A DNA stretch of 61,061 nt from Acetobacteraceae bacterium. Its GTDB lineage: Bacteria; Pseudomonadota; Alphaproteobacteria; Acetobacterales; Acetobacteraceae. The stretch spans positions 1 to 61,061 of the forward strand of contig JAIYDD010000234.1 of NCBI GenBank assembly GCA_027487675.1. The letters are read 5' to 3'. Of the stretch, positions 43,237 to 51,980 are shown piece by piece. The notes under the pieces were generated by a model that was not told where the DNA came from, ran no database searches, and worked only from the letters and a program-made list of their open reading frames with translations. How positions within the stretch are numbered: position 1 is the stretch's first letter; the number at the start of each line of letters is the position of its first letter. The translations under genes and the position numbers were made by a program.

Positions 43237-44396
43237 CTCCGCGGCATCCCCAGCACATGCTCGCCGAGGTAGCTCAGGATCAGGTTCGTGCTGATCGGCG
43301 CCACCTGATAGAGCCTGGTCTCGCGGAACTTGCGCTCGATGTCGTATTCCTCGGCGAAGCCGAAGCCGCCATGGGTGTTCACGCAGGCCTCGCCGGCGGC
43401 CCAGGACGCCTCGGCGGCGAGCATCTTGCCCATGTTCGCCTCCTCCCCGCAGTTCTCGCCGCGCTCGAATTTTTGCAGGCCCTGCTGCACGATGGCCTCG
43501 GCGGCGCGCATCTGGGCATAGGCGCGGGCGATCGGGAACTGCACGCCCTGGTTGGCGCCGATCGGGCGGCCGAAGACCACGCGCTCCTTCGCATAGGCCG
43601 TGGCGCGCGCGATGAACCACTTCGCGTCGCCGACGCATTCCGCGGCGATCAGCAGCCGCTCCGCATTCATCCCGTCCAGGATGTAGCGGAAACCCTTGCC
43701 TTCCACGCCGACCAGGTTCTCGGCGGGAACCTCGAGGTTGTCGAAAAACACCTCGCAGGAATTGTGGTTCATCATGGTGCGGATCGGGCGGATGGTCAGG
43801 CCGTTGCCCACCGCGCTGCGCATGTCCACGATGAAGGTGGACAGCCCCTCGGTTTTCTTCGCCACCTGGTCGCGCGGCGTCGTGCGGGCCAGCAGAAGCA
43901 TCAGGTCCGAATGCTCGGCGCGGCTGGTCCAGATCTTCTGGCCGTTGACGACGTAGCGGTCGCCGTCGCGGCGCGCCGTGGTGCGCAGGCTGGTGGTGTC
44001 GGTGCCCGACGTGGGCTCGGTCACGCCGAAGGCCTGCAACCGCAGCTCGCCGCGGGCGATGGCAGGCAGATAGCGCGCCTTCTGGAGCGCGCTGCCATGC
44101 CGCAGGATCGTGCCCATGATGTACATCTGGGCGTGGCAGGCCGCGCCGTTGCAGCCGGAAGCCTGGATCTCCTCCAGGATCGCCGCGGCGCCGGAGAGCT
44201 TCAGGCCGGCGCCGCCATATTCCTCTGGGATCAGCGCGGCGAGCCAGCCGGCCTCGGTCAGCGCGGCGACGAAGTCGGTCGGGTAGGCGCGGCGCTCGTC
44301 GAGCGCCCGCCAGTATTCGCCGGGGAAGCGGGCACAGAGCTTGCGCACCTCGGCGCGGATCTCGGCATGCGGGTCGGCGGCGTCGTGCATGTCCAT
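43230..44396 (-). CDS. Acyl-CoA dehydrogenase family protein
   Basis: A 388-residue flavoprotein with the three-domain ACAD layout. F-G-V-T-E-P-T-S-G-T-D near 123 binds flavin/substrate, and I-W-T-S-R-A near 155 and a C-terminal H-G-G-F-G-F-A-E-E-Y near 348 follow. At the usual medium-chain base position the sequence reads L-Y-Q-V-A-P, without Glu. E246 in M-N-A-E-R-L is at the position used by isovaleryl-CoA dehydrogenase, so a branched-chain type is suggested. The ATG at 44396 starts M-D-M-H-D. Confidence 0.92.
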   Translation of the reverse strand: MDMHDAADPHAEIRAEVRKLCARFPGEYWRALDERRAYPTDFVAALTEAGWLAALIPEEYGGAGLKLSGAAAILEEIQASGCNGAACHAQMYIMGTILRHGSALQKARYLPAIARGELRLQAFGVTEPTSGTDTTSLRTTARRDGDRYVVNGQKIWTSRAEHSDLMLLLARTTPRDQVAKKTEGLSTFIVDMRSAVGNGLTIRPIRTMMNHNSCEVFFDNLEVPAENLVGVEGKGFRYILDGMNAERLLIAAECVGDAKWFIARATAYAKERVVFGRPIGANQGVQFPIARAYAQMRAAEAIVQQGLQKFERGENCGEEANMGKMLAAEASWAAGEACVNTHGGFGFAEEYDIERKFRETRLYQVAPISTNLILSYLGEHVLGMPRSY

Positions 44397-44567
44397 CGGT
44401 CTGGCCTCGCGAAGCGCGGTGCGGCCGGCGGGAAGCCGCGGGGGCAACGCGCATACACCAATCCGGCCGGGGATGCGACGGCGCGCCCCCTCCCCGCCTT
44501 CGCAGCCGGGCCGGGCCTGGGCTAGCCTGCCGGCACGGCGCCCCGACGCGGCGCAGGGAGGACACGC

Positions 44568-45098
44568 ATGCTTTCCGACACCGCCGCCCAGCCCTGGCGG
44601 CAGGAGGTCTTCGACGTGCTGAAGGCCGCCGGCGTGAAGCACATCGCCTATGTCCCCGATGCCGGCCACGCCACCGCCATCCGCCTCGCCGAGGCCGATC
44701 CCGACATCCATGCCGTGGTCCTGACGACGGAGGAGGAAGGCATCGGCTACCTCGCCGGCGCCTGGCTCGGCGGGGAACGCGGCGCGCTGCTGATGCAATC
44801 CTCGGGCGTCGGCAACTGCATCAACACGCTGGGCCTCGCCGCGATGGCGCGCATGCCCCTGCTGATGGTGGTGACGCTGCGCGGCGACTGGGCGGAGTTC
44901 AACCAGCACCAGAACCCGATGGGCCAGGCGACGGAAGCCGCGCTGCGGCTGATGGGCGTGCTGACCTGGCGCGCCGACCGGCCGGAGGACGTGGCCCCCC
45001 TGCTGCGCGGCGCCGCCACCATGGCCTTCGACGGCGACGCCGCCTGCGCGGTGCTGCTGGGGCAGAGGCTGATCGGCGCGAAGGAGTGGGTGAAGTGA
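44568..45098 (+). CDS. Thiamine-diphosphate decarboxylase, alpha (N-terminal) subunit
   Basis: A 176-residue protein equal to the Pyr domain of ThDP enzymes such as sulfopyruvate (ComD) or phosphonopyruvate decarboxylase. Y-V-P-D-A-G-H-A near residue 28 is followed by T-T-E-E-E-G-I near 52, which holds the Glu that activates ThDP. L-M-Q-S-S-G-V-G-N near 78 is typical. It overlaps the beta subunit gene by 4 bases (GTGA). The two chains would form one active site. The 2-oxo acid substrate is not known. Confidence 0.87.
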   Translation: MLSDTAAQPWRQEVFDVLKAAGVKHIAYVPDAGHATAIRLAEADPDIHAVVLTTEEEGIGYLAGAWLGGERGALLMQSSGVGNCINTLGLAAMARMPLLMVVTLRGDWAEFNQHQNPMGQATEAALRLMGVLTWRADRPEDVAPLLRGAATMAFDGDAACAVLLGQRLIGAKEWVK

Positions 45099-45682
45099 CC
45101 GCGGGCGGAACCCTCGACCGGCGCGAGACCGTCGCCGAATTGCTGCGCGACCGCGGCGGGCTGCTGGTGGTCAGCGGCCTCGGCTCGCCGAGCTACGACG
45201 TCATGGCGGCCGGCGACCACGACCTGAACTACTACCTGTGGGCGGCGATGGGCAGCGCGATGACGGTGGGGCTGGGGCTGGCCATCGCGCAGCCGGACCG
45301 CCCGGTCGCCGTGATAACCGGCGATGGCGAGGCGCTGATGGGCTTCGGCGCGCTGGCCACCATCGCGCTGCGCCGGCCGCGCAACCTCTCCATCGTCATC
45401 CTGGACAACGGGCATTTCGGAGAGACGGGGATGCAGCCGAGCCATGCCGGCCAGGGCATCGAGTTCACCAAGGTCGCCGCCGCCTGCGGCTTCCCGGTGG
45501 TGGATCTGGTGACGGAACGCCAGCACCTCGAACCGCTGCGCCGGCGCATCAATGCCTGCGAAAGCCTGAACCTGGCGACGGTGAAGATCGCGCCCGGCAA
45601 CCCGCCGCGCGTGTTACCGCCGCGCGATTCGGTGCATGTGAAGAACCGCTTCCGCGCGCAGCTCGGCTTCGGCGTGAACTGA
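45095..45682 (+). CDS. Thiamine-diphosphate decarboxylase, beta (C-terminal) subunit
   Basis: A 195-residue PP domain. G-D-G-E-A-L-M-G-F near residue 79 and I-L-D-N-G-H-F-G near 105 form the G-D-G-x(n)-N motif for Mg-ThDP. The GTG at 45095 overlaps the alpha stop and has an AAGGAG ribosome site. It resembles ComE-type subunits. A cupin and a TctC receptor follow, so the operon probably imports and decarboxylates a carboxylate. Confidence 0.87.
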   Translation: MTAGGTLDRRETVAELLRDRGGLLVVSGLGSPSYDVMAAGDHDLNYYLWAAMGSAMTVGLGLAIAQPDRPVAVITGDGEALMGFGALATIALRRPRNLSIVILDNGHFGETGMQPSHAGQGIEFTKVAAACGFPVVDLVTERQHLEPLRRRINACESLNLATVKIAPGNPPRVLPPRDSVHVKNRFRAQLGFGVN

Positions 45683-45750
45683 AGCGCGCCTGCGGGCCGC
45701 GAGGCCCGGATCGGGGCACCCGACACCAGGCAGGACAGGAGGACGTGGCG

Positions 45751-46122
45751 ATGAGCCAGGCCAAGGAATTCCACAACCTCGACGCCCCGCTGGGCGGCAT
45801 CCCGCGCGAGCTGGCCCCCGGGGTGACGACGGAAATCTTCCCCGGCGAGGGCGCGATGCTGTCCATCGTCACCATCGCGCCCCATGCCTCCGGCACGCTG
45901 CATTCCCACCCGGAGGAGCAATGGGGCGTGCTGCTGGACGGCAGCGCGATCCGCATCCAGGGCGAGGAGGAGATCGCCGTGAAGAAGGGCGATTTCTGGC
46001 GCACCCCGGGCGGCGTGCCGCACACCATGCGCGCGGGGCCGGAGGGCGCGCGGGTGCTCGACATCTTCGCCCCCCCGCGCCCCGAATATCGCGTGCCCGG
46101 CAAGGGGTTCGGCACGGGCTGA
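45751..46122 (+). CDS. Cupin-domain protein
   Basis: A 123-residue single-domain cupin. Motif 1 is G-T-L-H-S-H-P-E-E-Q-W near residue 49 and motif 2 is P-G-G-V-P-H-T-M near 88, giving three His and a Glu for a metal. Such small cupins are isomerases, dioxygenases or binding proteins. It lies 68 bases after the decarboxylase and 39 bases before the TctC gene, likely in one operon. An AGGAGGACG ribosome site precedes the ATG. Confidence 0.85.
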   Translation: MSQAKEFHNLDAPLGGIPRELAPGVTTEIFPGEGAMLSIVTIAPHASGTLHSHPEEQWGVLLDGSAIRIQGEEEIAVKKGDFWRTPGGVPHTMRAGPEGARVLDIFAPPRPEYRVPGKGFGTG

Positions 46123-46161
46123 CCAAGGCCCGGCCTGCTCCGTGTCACCAGGGAGGAAACA

Positions 46162-47145
46162 ATGATCCATCACAGCCTCACGCGACGGCTGCTGCTCGCG
46201 CTCGCCGGCACCGGCCTCGCCGCGCCGGCGCTGCGCGCGCAGGGCAGCTGGCCCACCGGGCCCGTTCGCATCGTCGTGCCCTTCGCGCCGGGCGGGTCCA
46301 CCGATGCGGTGGCGCGGCTGGTCTCGGCCGGCATCTCGGGCCGCATCGGCCAGCCGGTGGTGGTGGAGAACCGCTCCGGCGCGGCCGGCGCGCTCGGCAC
46401 CGATGCGGTCGCGAAGGCCCGGCCGGACGGCCAGACCTGGCTGCTGACCTTCGACAGCCATGCGGTGCTGCCCGCGCTGGTGCAGAACCTGCCCTTCAAC
46501 CTGACGCGCGACCTCGATCCGGTGATGCTGATCGGCGGCGCGCCCTATGTCGTCGCGACCCGGCCGGACAAGCCCTATCGCAGCCTGGCCGAGCTGGTCG
46601 AGGCCGCCCGCGCGCGACCGGACGCCGTCTCCTACGGTTCTACCGGCAACGGCACGATCGGCCACCTAACGATGATGCTGCTGCAGGCGCGCACCGGCAC
46701 GCGCATGCCCCACATCGCCTATCGCGGCGGCGGGCTGGCGGTGAACGACACGGTCGCCGGCCATGTCGAGGTGATGATCGGCAGCGCCGCGCTGGTCGCG
46801 CCGCACATCGCCGGCGGCACGCTGCGCGCGGTGGCGCAGTTCGGCCCGACGCGGCTGCCCGCGCTGGCCCAGGTGCAGACCAGCGAGGAAGCCGGCTTCC
46901 CCGGCCTGCAGGCCGAAGCCTGGTGGGGCGTCTTCGCCCCCGCCGGCACCCCCGCGCCGGTGGTCGCGCGCACGCACGCAGCCCTGCGCGAGACGCTGTC
47001 CGAACCCCGCATCCGCACCCAGATGGAGCAGGTGCAGCAGGCCCGGCTGGTGCTGTCGGACCCGGAGGGCCTGCGGGTCTTCCTCGACGCGCAGATCGAG
47101 ACCTGGGGCCGCGTGGTGCGGGAGAACGCCATCCACCCCGACTGA
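46162..47145 (+). CDS. TctC/Bug-family periplasmic solute receptor
   Basis: A 327-residue receptor with a signal peptide (R-R-L-L-L-A-L-A-G-T-G-L-A, cleaved near A-L-R-A-Q). V-R-I-V-V-P-F-A-P-G-G-S-T-D and P-V-V-V-E-N-R-S-G-A-A-G are family motifs. It is the second such receptor in the window and probably brings in the substrate of the adjacent decarboxylase. The leader AGGGAGGAAAC (46150-46160), directly before AATG, is complementary to the predicted small RNA at 41349-41437. No TctA/B genes are adjacent. Confidence 0.94.
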   Translation: MIHHSLTRRLLLALAGTGLAAPALRAQGSWPTGPVRIVVPFAPGGSTDAVARLVSAGISGRIGQPVVVENRSGAAGALGTDAVAKARPDGQTWLLTFDSHAVLPALVQNLPFNLTRDLDPVMLIGGAPYVVATRPDKPYRSLAELVEAARARPDAVSYGSTGNGTIGHLTMMLLQARTGTRMPHIAYRGGGLAVNDTVAGHVEVMIGSAALVAPHIAGGTLRAVAQFGPTRLPALAQVQTSEEAGFPGLQAEAWWGVFAPAGTPAPVVARTHAALRETLSEPRIRTQMEQVQQARLVLSDPEGLRVFLDAQIETWGRVVRENAIHPD

Positions 47146-47160
47146 AGGCGCGCGCGGCGC

Positions 47161-47748
47161 TCAGCGCAGCAGCGGCAGCACGCTGAGCGCCAGCAGCACG
47201 CCCATGGCGATGTTGAAGCGGCGCAGCGCGGTGGCATTGCGCAGCAGCCGCCGCGCCCCGGCGCCGATCGCGGCCCAGACCGCCAGGCAGGGCAGCGACA
47301 CTGCGCCGAAGACCAGCGCGATCAGCGCCACCTGCGGCGCCAGCGCCTCGCCGGCCGTAGTGTAGCCGGTCATCGCAGCGCCGCTGATCATCCAGGCCTT
47401 CGGGTTCACCCACTGGAAGGCCGCCGCCCCCCAGAAGCCGAGCGGCGGCCGCGCCTCCCCCTCCCCCGGCGGCGGGGCGGTCGCGATCTTCCAGGACAGC
47501 CACAGCAGCCAGGCCGCCGAGACCCAGCGCAGCACGGCGTGCAATTCCGGGCTCGCCGCCAGCGGCCCCGCGAGCCCGAGCCCCACCACCAGCAGCATGG
47601 CGGAAAAGCCGAGCGTGATGCCCATCATGTGCGGCCGCACGGCCCGCACCCCGTGGCCCGCGGTGGCGGCCGCCACCATCAGCACGTTCGGCCCGGGCGT
47701 GACGGAGCCGGCGATGGCGAAGCCCAGCAGCGGCAGGAGGTCCGGCAT
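47161..47748 (-). CDS. LysE/RhtB-family amino acid exporter
   Basis: A 195-residue, six-helix exporter. The opening L-P-L-L-G-F-A-I-A-G-S-V-T-P-G-P-N-V-L-M with T-P-G-P-N is the family hallmark, and F-Q-W-V-N-P-K-A-W near 113 is the second. It probably exports an amino acid or derivative. It converges with the TctC gene. The next gene upstream on its strand handles N-acyl-D-amino acids, but a direct link is unproven. Confidence 0.93.
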   Translation of the reverse strand: MPDLLPLLGFAIAGSVTPGPNVLMVAAATAGHGVRAVRPHMMGITLGFSAMLLVVGLGLAGPLAASPELHAVLRWVSAAWLLWLSWKIATAPPPGEGEARPPLGFWGAAAFQWVNPKAWMISGAAMTGYTTAGEALAPQVALIALVFGAVSLPCLAVWAAIGAGARRLLRNATALRRFNIAMGVLLALSVLPLLR

Positions 47749-47780
47749 GGCCGGGCTTCTAGGTCAGAATTATTGACCTA

Positions 47781-49235
47781 TCAAGCCCGGTGGCGCGTCA
47801 CCAACCGCCCCGGCCTTTCGCCGGTGGCGCCCTTGCCGGCCTTGAAGGTCGGCACGCCGTTCAGCCAGACCTCCTCGATGCCGATGGAAGGCTCCTTCGG
47901 GTTCTCGAAGGTCGCGGCGTCAATCACCGTCGCCGGGTCGAACAGCACCAGGTCGGCAAAGGCGCCTTCGCGCAGAATCCCGCGATCGACGATGCCATAG
48001 GCCTCCGCGCAGCGGCCGGTCATCTTGTGGATCGCCGTCTCCATGCTGAACAGGCCGAGGCCCCGCGCATAATGGCCGAGCACGCGCGGGAAGGTGCCCC
48101 ACAGCCGCGGATGCGGATGCGCGTCATGCGGGATGCCGTCCGAGCCGATCATCGACATCGGATGCGCCATGATCCGCCGGACGTCGTCCTCGTCCATCTG
48201 GAAGCTGATCTGGCCGGCGGGCAGCAGGCGCTCGGCGGCTTCGCGGATGTCGGTGTTCCAGCCGCGCGCGATCTCGCTCAGATACCGGCCGGCCATCTCC
48301 GGGTGCGGCACGGACCAGGTGACCATGACGGCCACGTCGTCGCGCAGCCGGTCCGGCATCAGCACGGTGGAGCCGGCCGGATAGGGGTAGACGTCATAGG
48401 CGAGCAGCTGCGTGCGGGCATAGGCTTCGAGCAGCGGCAGTGTCTGCACGCTGCGCCCGTAATTTTCCGGCATCGAGCATTTGTGGTGGCTGATCTGCAC
48501 CTGCACGCCGGCGCGCTTGGCCGTAGCCATCGTCTCCTCGATGGAGGCGAGGATGGTGTTGGCCTCGTCGCGCATATGCGTGGAGTAGAGGCCGTCGAAA
48601 GGCTTCAGCGCCTCCGCGATCGCCACCACCTCGTCGGTCGTCGCATGCATGTTCGGCTTGTAGTAGAGCCCGGTGGAGAAGCCAGAGGCGCCTTCGGCCA
48701 TGGACTGCTTCACGCGGGCATGCATCCGCGCGATCTCCTTGTCGGTCGCGGCGCGATAGACGTCGCCTTCCATCGCCTCGACACGCAGCGTCTGGTTACC
48801 GACCAGGGCGTAGACGTTGACTTCCGAGCCCCTGGTGTTGATCTCGTGCGCATACTCGGAAAAATCGCCGAAGCGCCACCAGCCCTCGGCGCCCACGAGA
48901 TCGAGCGGCGGCGGCGGCGCCGACTTGAACCGCGCCGGCGCCAGCGACACGCCGCAGCAGCCGCAGACCACGGTGGTGACGCCCTGGCTGGTCTTGCAGA
49001 GCGTGCCCTGCTCGCCCATCAACACGGCGCGGTCGTCATGGGTGTGGGCGTCGATGAAGCCCGGCGCGAGCGCCTTGCCGGTGGCGATCACCTCGCGGTC
49101 CGCGCTCGCGGCGCCGAGGTCGCCGATCGCCACGATGCGCCCGCCCGTCACGCCGAGGTCGCCGGTGCGGCGCGGCCCGCCGGTGCCGTCGAAGATCATG
49201 GCATCGCGGATGATGAGGTCGCAGCGGAGCGCCAT
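47781..49235 (-). CDS. N-acyl-D-amino-acid deacylase / D-aminoacylase family
   Basis: A 484-residue amidohydrolase. D-A-H-T-H-D-D near residue 63 is the first metal motif, V-C-G-C-C-G-V-S near 91 supplies the bridging Cys typical of D-aminoacylases, and S-H-H-K-C near 248 and G-S-D-G-I-P-H-D-A-H-P near 365 complete the site. It would release D-amino acids from N-acyl forms. The ATG at 49235 fits. It lies 32 bases upstream of the lysE-type stop region on the other side of a short gap. Confidence 0.92.
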   Translation of the reverse strand: MALRCDLIIRDAMIFDGTGGPRRTGDLGVTGGRIVAIGDLGAASADREVIATGKALAPGFIDAHTHDDRAVLMGEQGTLCKTSQGVTTVVCGCCGVSLAPARFKSAPPPPLDLVGAEGWWRFGDFSEYAHEINTRGSEVNVYALVGNQTLRVEAMEGDVYRAATDKEIARMHARVKQSMAEGASGFSTGLYYKPNMHATTDEVVAIAEALKPFDGLYSTHMRDEANTILASIEETMATAKRAGVQVQISHHKCSMPENYGRSVQTLPLLEAYARTQLLAYDVYPYPAGSTVLMPDRLRDDVAVMVTWSVPHPEMAGRYLSEIARGWNTDIREAAERLLPAGQISFQMDEDDVRRIMAHPMSMIGSDGIPHDAHPHPRLWGTFPRVLGHYARGLGLFSMETAIHKMTGRCAEAYGIVDRGILREGAFADLVLFDPATVIDAATFENPKEPSIGIEEVWLNGVPTFKAGKGATGERPGRLVTRHRA

Positions 49236-49458
49236 GGGATGCCTTCGAATCTGAGCGCCACGGGCCGAACCGGCGCGCCGGCCGCAAGGATGACGGTCAG
49301 CCAATCAGGTTTGCGGCGCAGAGCCAAGCCCGGGGCGGCGGCGAGCCTGACGCTGCCCGCCGCGCCGGTCGAAAAGCGCATTCATCGCATCGCATCCACT
49401 TACCGTCCCGCCTCGCGGCGGTTACAAATGTCGCCGGAGAGGGTCGGGGCGATCGGAC

Positions 49459-51720
49459 ATGGCTGAGACGAACTGGGGCGCCGATGGCGCGCCGACGGGG
49501 AATGTGTATCTCGACACCCTCATCATGGGCGGCGCCTGGGTCGAGACGCTCGGCACCGGCGTCACCCTCACCTGGTCGACCGCGAATTCCGGCTTCTTCA
49601 CGACGCACTACTTCTCCGACCAGCCGAGCTGGACCACGACGCAGACCCAGGCGCTGCGCGACGCCCTGCAGGCTTGGGCCAATGTGGCCGACATCACCTT
49701 CGTCGAGAGCACGCAGGACGATGGCGACCTCGACCTCCGCTTCATCCGGATCACCACGGACCAGATGGATTTCTGGGTCGGCGAGAATGTGTCCGGCTCG
49801 GCCGAGCCGCCGATCTCGCCGAACAGCAAGCCGCTGACCGCCGTCTTCGCCGATGACCGGATGTCCTTCACGGACGGGTTGTTCCCGGGCGGGCTCGGCT
49901 TCCGGACGCTGGTGCACGAGATCGGCCACATGCTCGGCCTGGCGCATCCGCACCCCGACAGCGAGGGCGACCCGGCCTTCCCGGGGGTCGTGGAATCCTC
50001 CGATCTCGGCGATTACGGCCTGAACCAGAGCCTCTTCACCGTGATGAGCTACAACAGAACCTCGATCGGAACCTCCACGGTCTTCGTGGCAACCGGCAAT
50101 TCGAGGGGTCCTTCGGCCTTCGACATCGCCGCGATCCAGGCCCTCTATGGCGCCAACACCAGCTTCGCGGCGGGAAACGACATCTATGTGCTGCCGTCGG
50201 ACAACAGCGCCGGCACCGGCTGGACCACCATCTGGGACACCGCCGGCACCGACCGCATCGACGGGACCGATTCGACCGTCTCCCTGATCATCGACCTGCG
50301 CCCGGCACCCCTGACCGGGCCGCATGCCGGCGGCTATGCCTCCTTCCGCTTCGGCGTCTTCGGCGGCTTCACCATCGCCAACGGCGTGCTGATCGAGAAC
50401 GCGATCGGCGGGTCGACGCATGACATCCTCTACGGCAACGAAGGCGCCAACTCGATCAACGGCGGCACCGGCGGCGACGATCTCGTCTACGGCTATGGCG
50501 GCAACGACACGATCGTCACCGCGACCGGCAGCGACCGCATCTATGGCGGTGGCGGCAACGATTCCATCGCCACCGGCAATGGCGGCTCGGACCGCGCCTC
50601 CGGCTCGGCCGGGAACGACACGCTGAGCGCCGATGGCGACGCCGCCACGCTGTCTGGCGGTGTCGGCAACGATTTCATGACCGGCACCAGCCTCGGCGCG
50701 GACCTGCTCAACGGCGATGCGAATGACGACGTCATCGATGCCCGCGGCGGCAACGACACGGTGGACGGCGGCGCCGGCGCCGACACGGTGCTGGGCGGCG
50801 CGGGCAATGACGAGCTGTTCGGCGATTCCGGCACGGACCTTATGTACGGCGAGGATGACGACGACACGCTGTATGGATGGAGCGCGTCCGACACCCTGTT
50901 CGGCGGCGGCGGCAACGATGTGGTGCTCGGCCACAGCGGCAACGACAGCATCGCCGGCGGCAAGGGCGAGGACAACATCTCCGGCGGCCCCGGCGCCGAC
51001 ACCGCCACCGGCGACGAGAACGACGACTACATGCAGGGCGGCGACAACAACGACAGCCTGCTCGGCGGCGAAGGCAACGACCGGCTCTTCGGCGATGCCG
51101 GCGCGGACCGCCTGCGCGGCGAAGCCGGCGCCGATACGGTCGATGGCGGCGCCGAAAACGACTTCGTCTGGGGCGGGACCGAAGATGACCTGCTCCTCGG
51201 CGGGAACGGGAACGACTACCTCTCCGGCGATGGGGATGACGACACGCTGCAAGGCGGCGGCGGCAACGACCGCCAGTTTGGCGGCTACGGCAACGACTCG
51301 GTAGAGGGCGGCGAAGGCGACGACTACGTCTCCGGCGGCTTCGACAACGACACGCTGAGCGGCGGGGCCGGCGCAGACACGCTGGCCGGCGGGGCCGGGC
51401 GCGATACCTTCGTCTTCGCCTCCATCGAGGATTTCCTGTTCGGCACTCCCGACGTGATGCTGGACTTCAATCCGAGCAGCCGGTCGGGCGACGTGATGGA
51501 TTTCCGGCTGGTCGACGCCAACACGCGGCTGGACGGCGACCAGTCCTTCGCCTTCTACGCCACCAGGCCCGAGACGGTTGGGATCGCGACGCTTTGGCTG
51601 GAAGCTGATCGCGACGGCCTGGCGACGCTGTTCGGCGAAGTCAGCGGCGACGGGATCGCGGACTTCGCCATCGGGCTCGGCAGGGTGCGGCCGCTGACCG
51701 AGGCCGTCTTCCTGCTGTAG
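49459..51720 (+). CDS. Serralysin-like M10 zinc metallopeptidase with RTX repeats
   Basis: A 753-residue secreted protease. H-E-I-G-H-M-L-G-L-A-H-P-H at 153 binds zinc, and V-M-S-Y-N near 195 is the Met-turn. Residues about 325-645 hold many RTX nonapeptides (G-G-x-G-N-D-x form) that bind Ca. The last 80 residues match the M10 C-terminal domain with F-V-F-A-S near 650. There is no N-terminal signal, as expected for type I export, but no type I secretion genes are in the window. The preceding 223 bases contain the promoter region. Confidence 0.93.
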   Translation: MAETNWGADGAPTGNVYLDTLIMGGAWVETLGTGVTLTWSTANSGFFTTHYFSDQPSWTTTQTQALRDALQAWANVADITFVESTQDDGDLDLRFIRITTDQMDFWVGENVSGSAEPPISPNSKPLTAVFADDRMSFTDGLFPGGLGFRTLVHEIGHMLGLAHPHPDSEGDPAFPGVVESSDLGDYGLNQSLFTVMSYNRTSIGTSTVFVATGNSRGPSAFDIAAIQALYGANTSFAAGNDIYVLPSDNSAGTGWTTIWDTAGTDRIDGTDSTVSLIIDLRPAPLTGPHAGGYASFRFGVFGGFTIANGVLIENAIGGSTHDILYGNEGANSINGGTGGDDLVYGYGGNDTIVTATGSDRIYGGGGNDSIATGNGGSDRASGSAGNDTLSADGDAATLSGGVGNDFMTGTSLGADLLNGDANDDVIDARGGNDTVDGGAGADTVLGGAGNDELFGDSGTDLMYGEDDDDTLYGWSASDTLFGGGGNDVVLGHSGNDSIAGGKGEDNISGGPGADTATGDENDDYMQGGDNNDSLLGGEGNDRLFGDAGADRLRGEAGADTVDGGAENDFVWGGTEDDLLLGGNGNDYLSGDGDDDTLQGGGGNDRQFGGYGNDSVEGGEGDDYVSGGFDNDTLSGGAGADTLAGGAGRDTFVFASIEDFLFGTPDVMLDFNPSSRSGDVMDFRLVDANTRLDGDQSFAFYATRPETVGIATLWLEADRDGLATLFGEVSGDGIADFAIGLGRVRPLTEAVFLL

Positions 51721-51980
51721 GGCGTGATCGCCGGGCGGCGGGACGTCCGACGGCGTGGATCACGCGTTCAGACAAGACGTTGGACCAGCATCCGCGCTTC
51801 AGTCGGCGTGGATCAAGGTCCAGCCGGCGGGGCCTGCCCGGCCCGGGAAGCAGGACCGGCCGCCGGGCGTGCGCCGCCGCCCCTGCCCGCCGGGAGCCCC
51901 GGCGTGGCGACGGCCCTGCTTGGCGACGGACGTGACCGGAGCCATACGGGGACGACGAACCACGCTCCGGGCCGCGCCGT
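51721..51980. other. Gap between metallopeptidase and serine hydrolase genes
   Basis: About 260 bases of GC-rich sequence between convergent genes. No open frame with a ribosome site, no T-run terminator and no RNA gene were seen. Confidence 0.5.

Noticed and set aside
50400-51400. Repetitive GGCGGC/AACGAC-rich DNA
   Set aside because: It is the coding sequence of RTX calcium-binding nonapeptides, not a CRISPR or satellite array.
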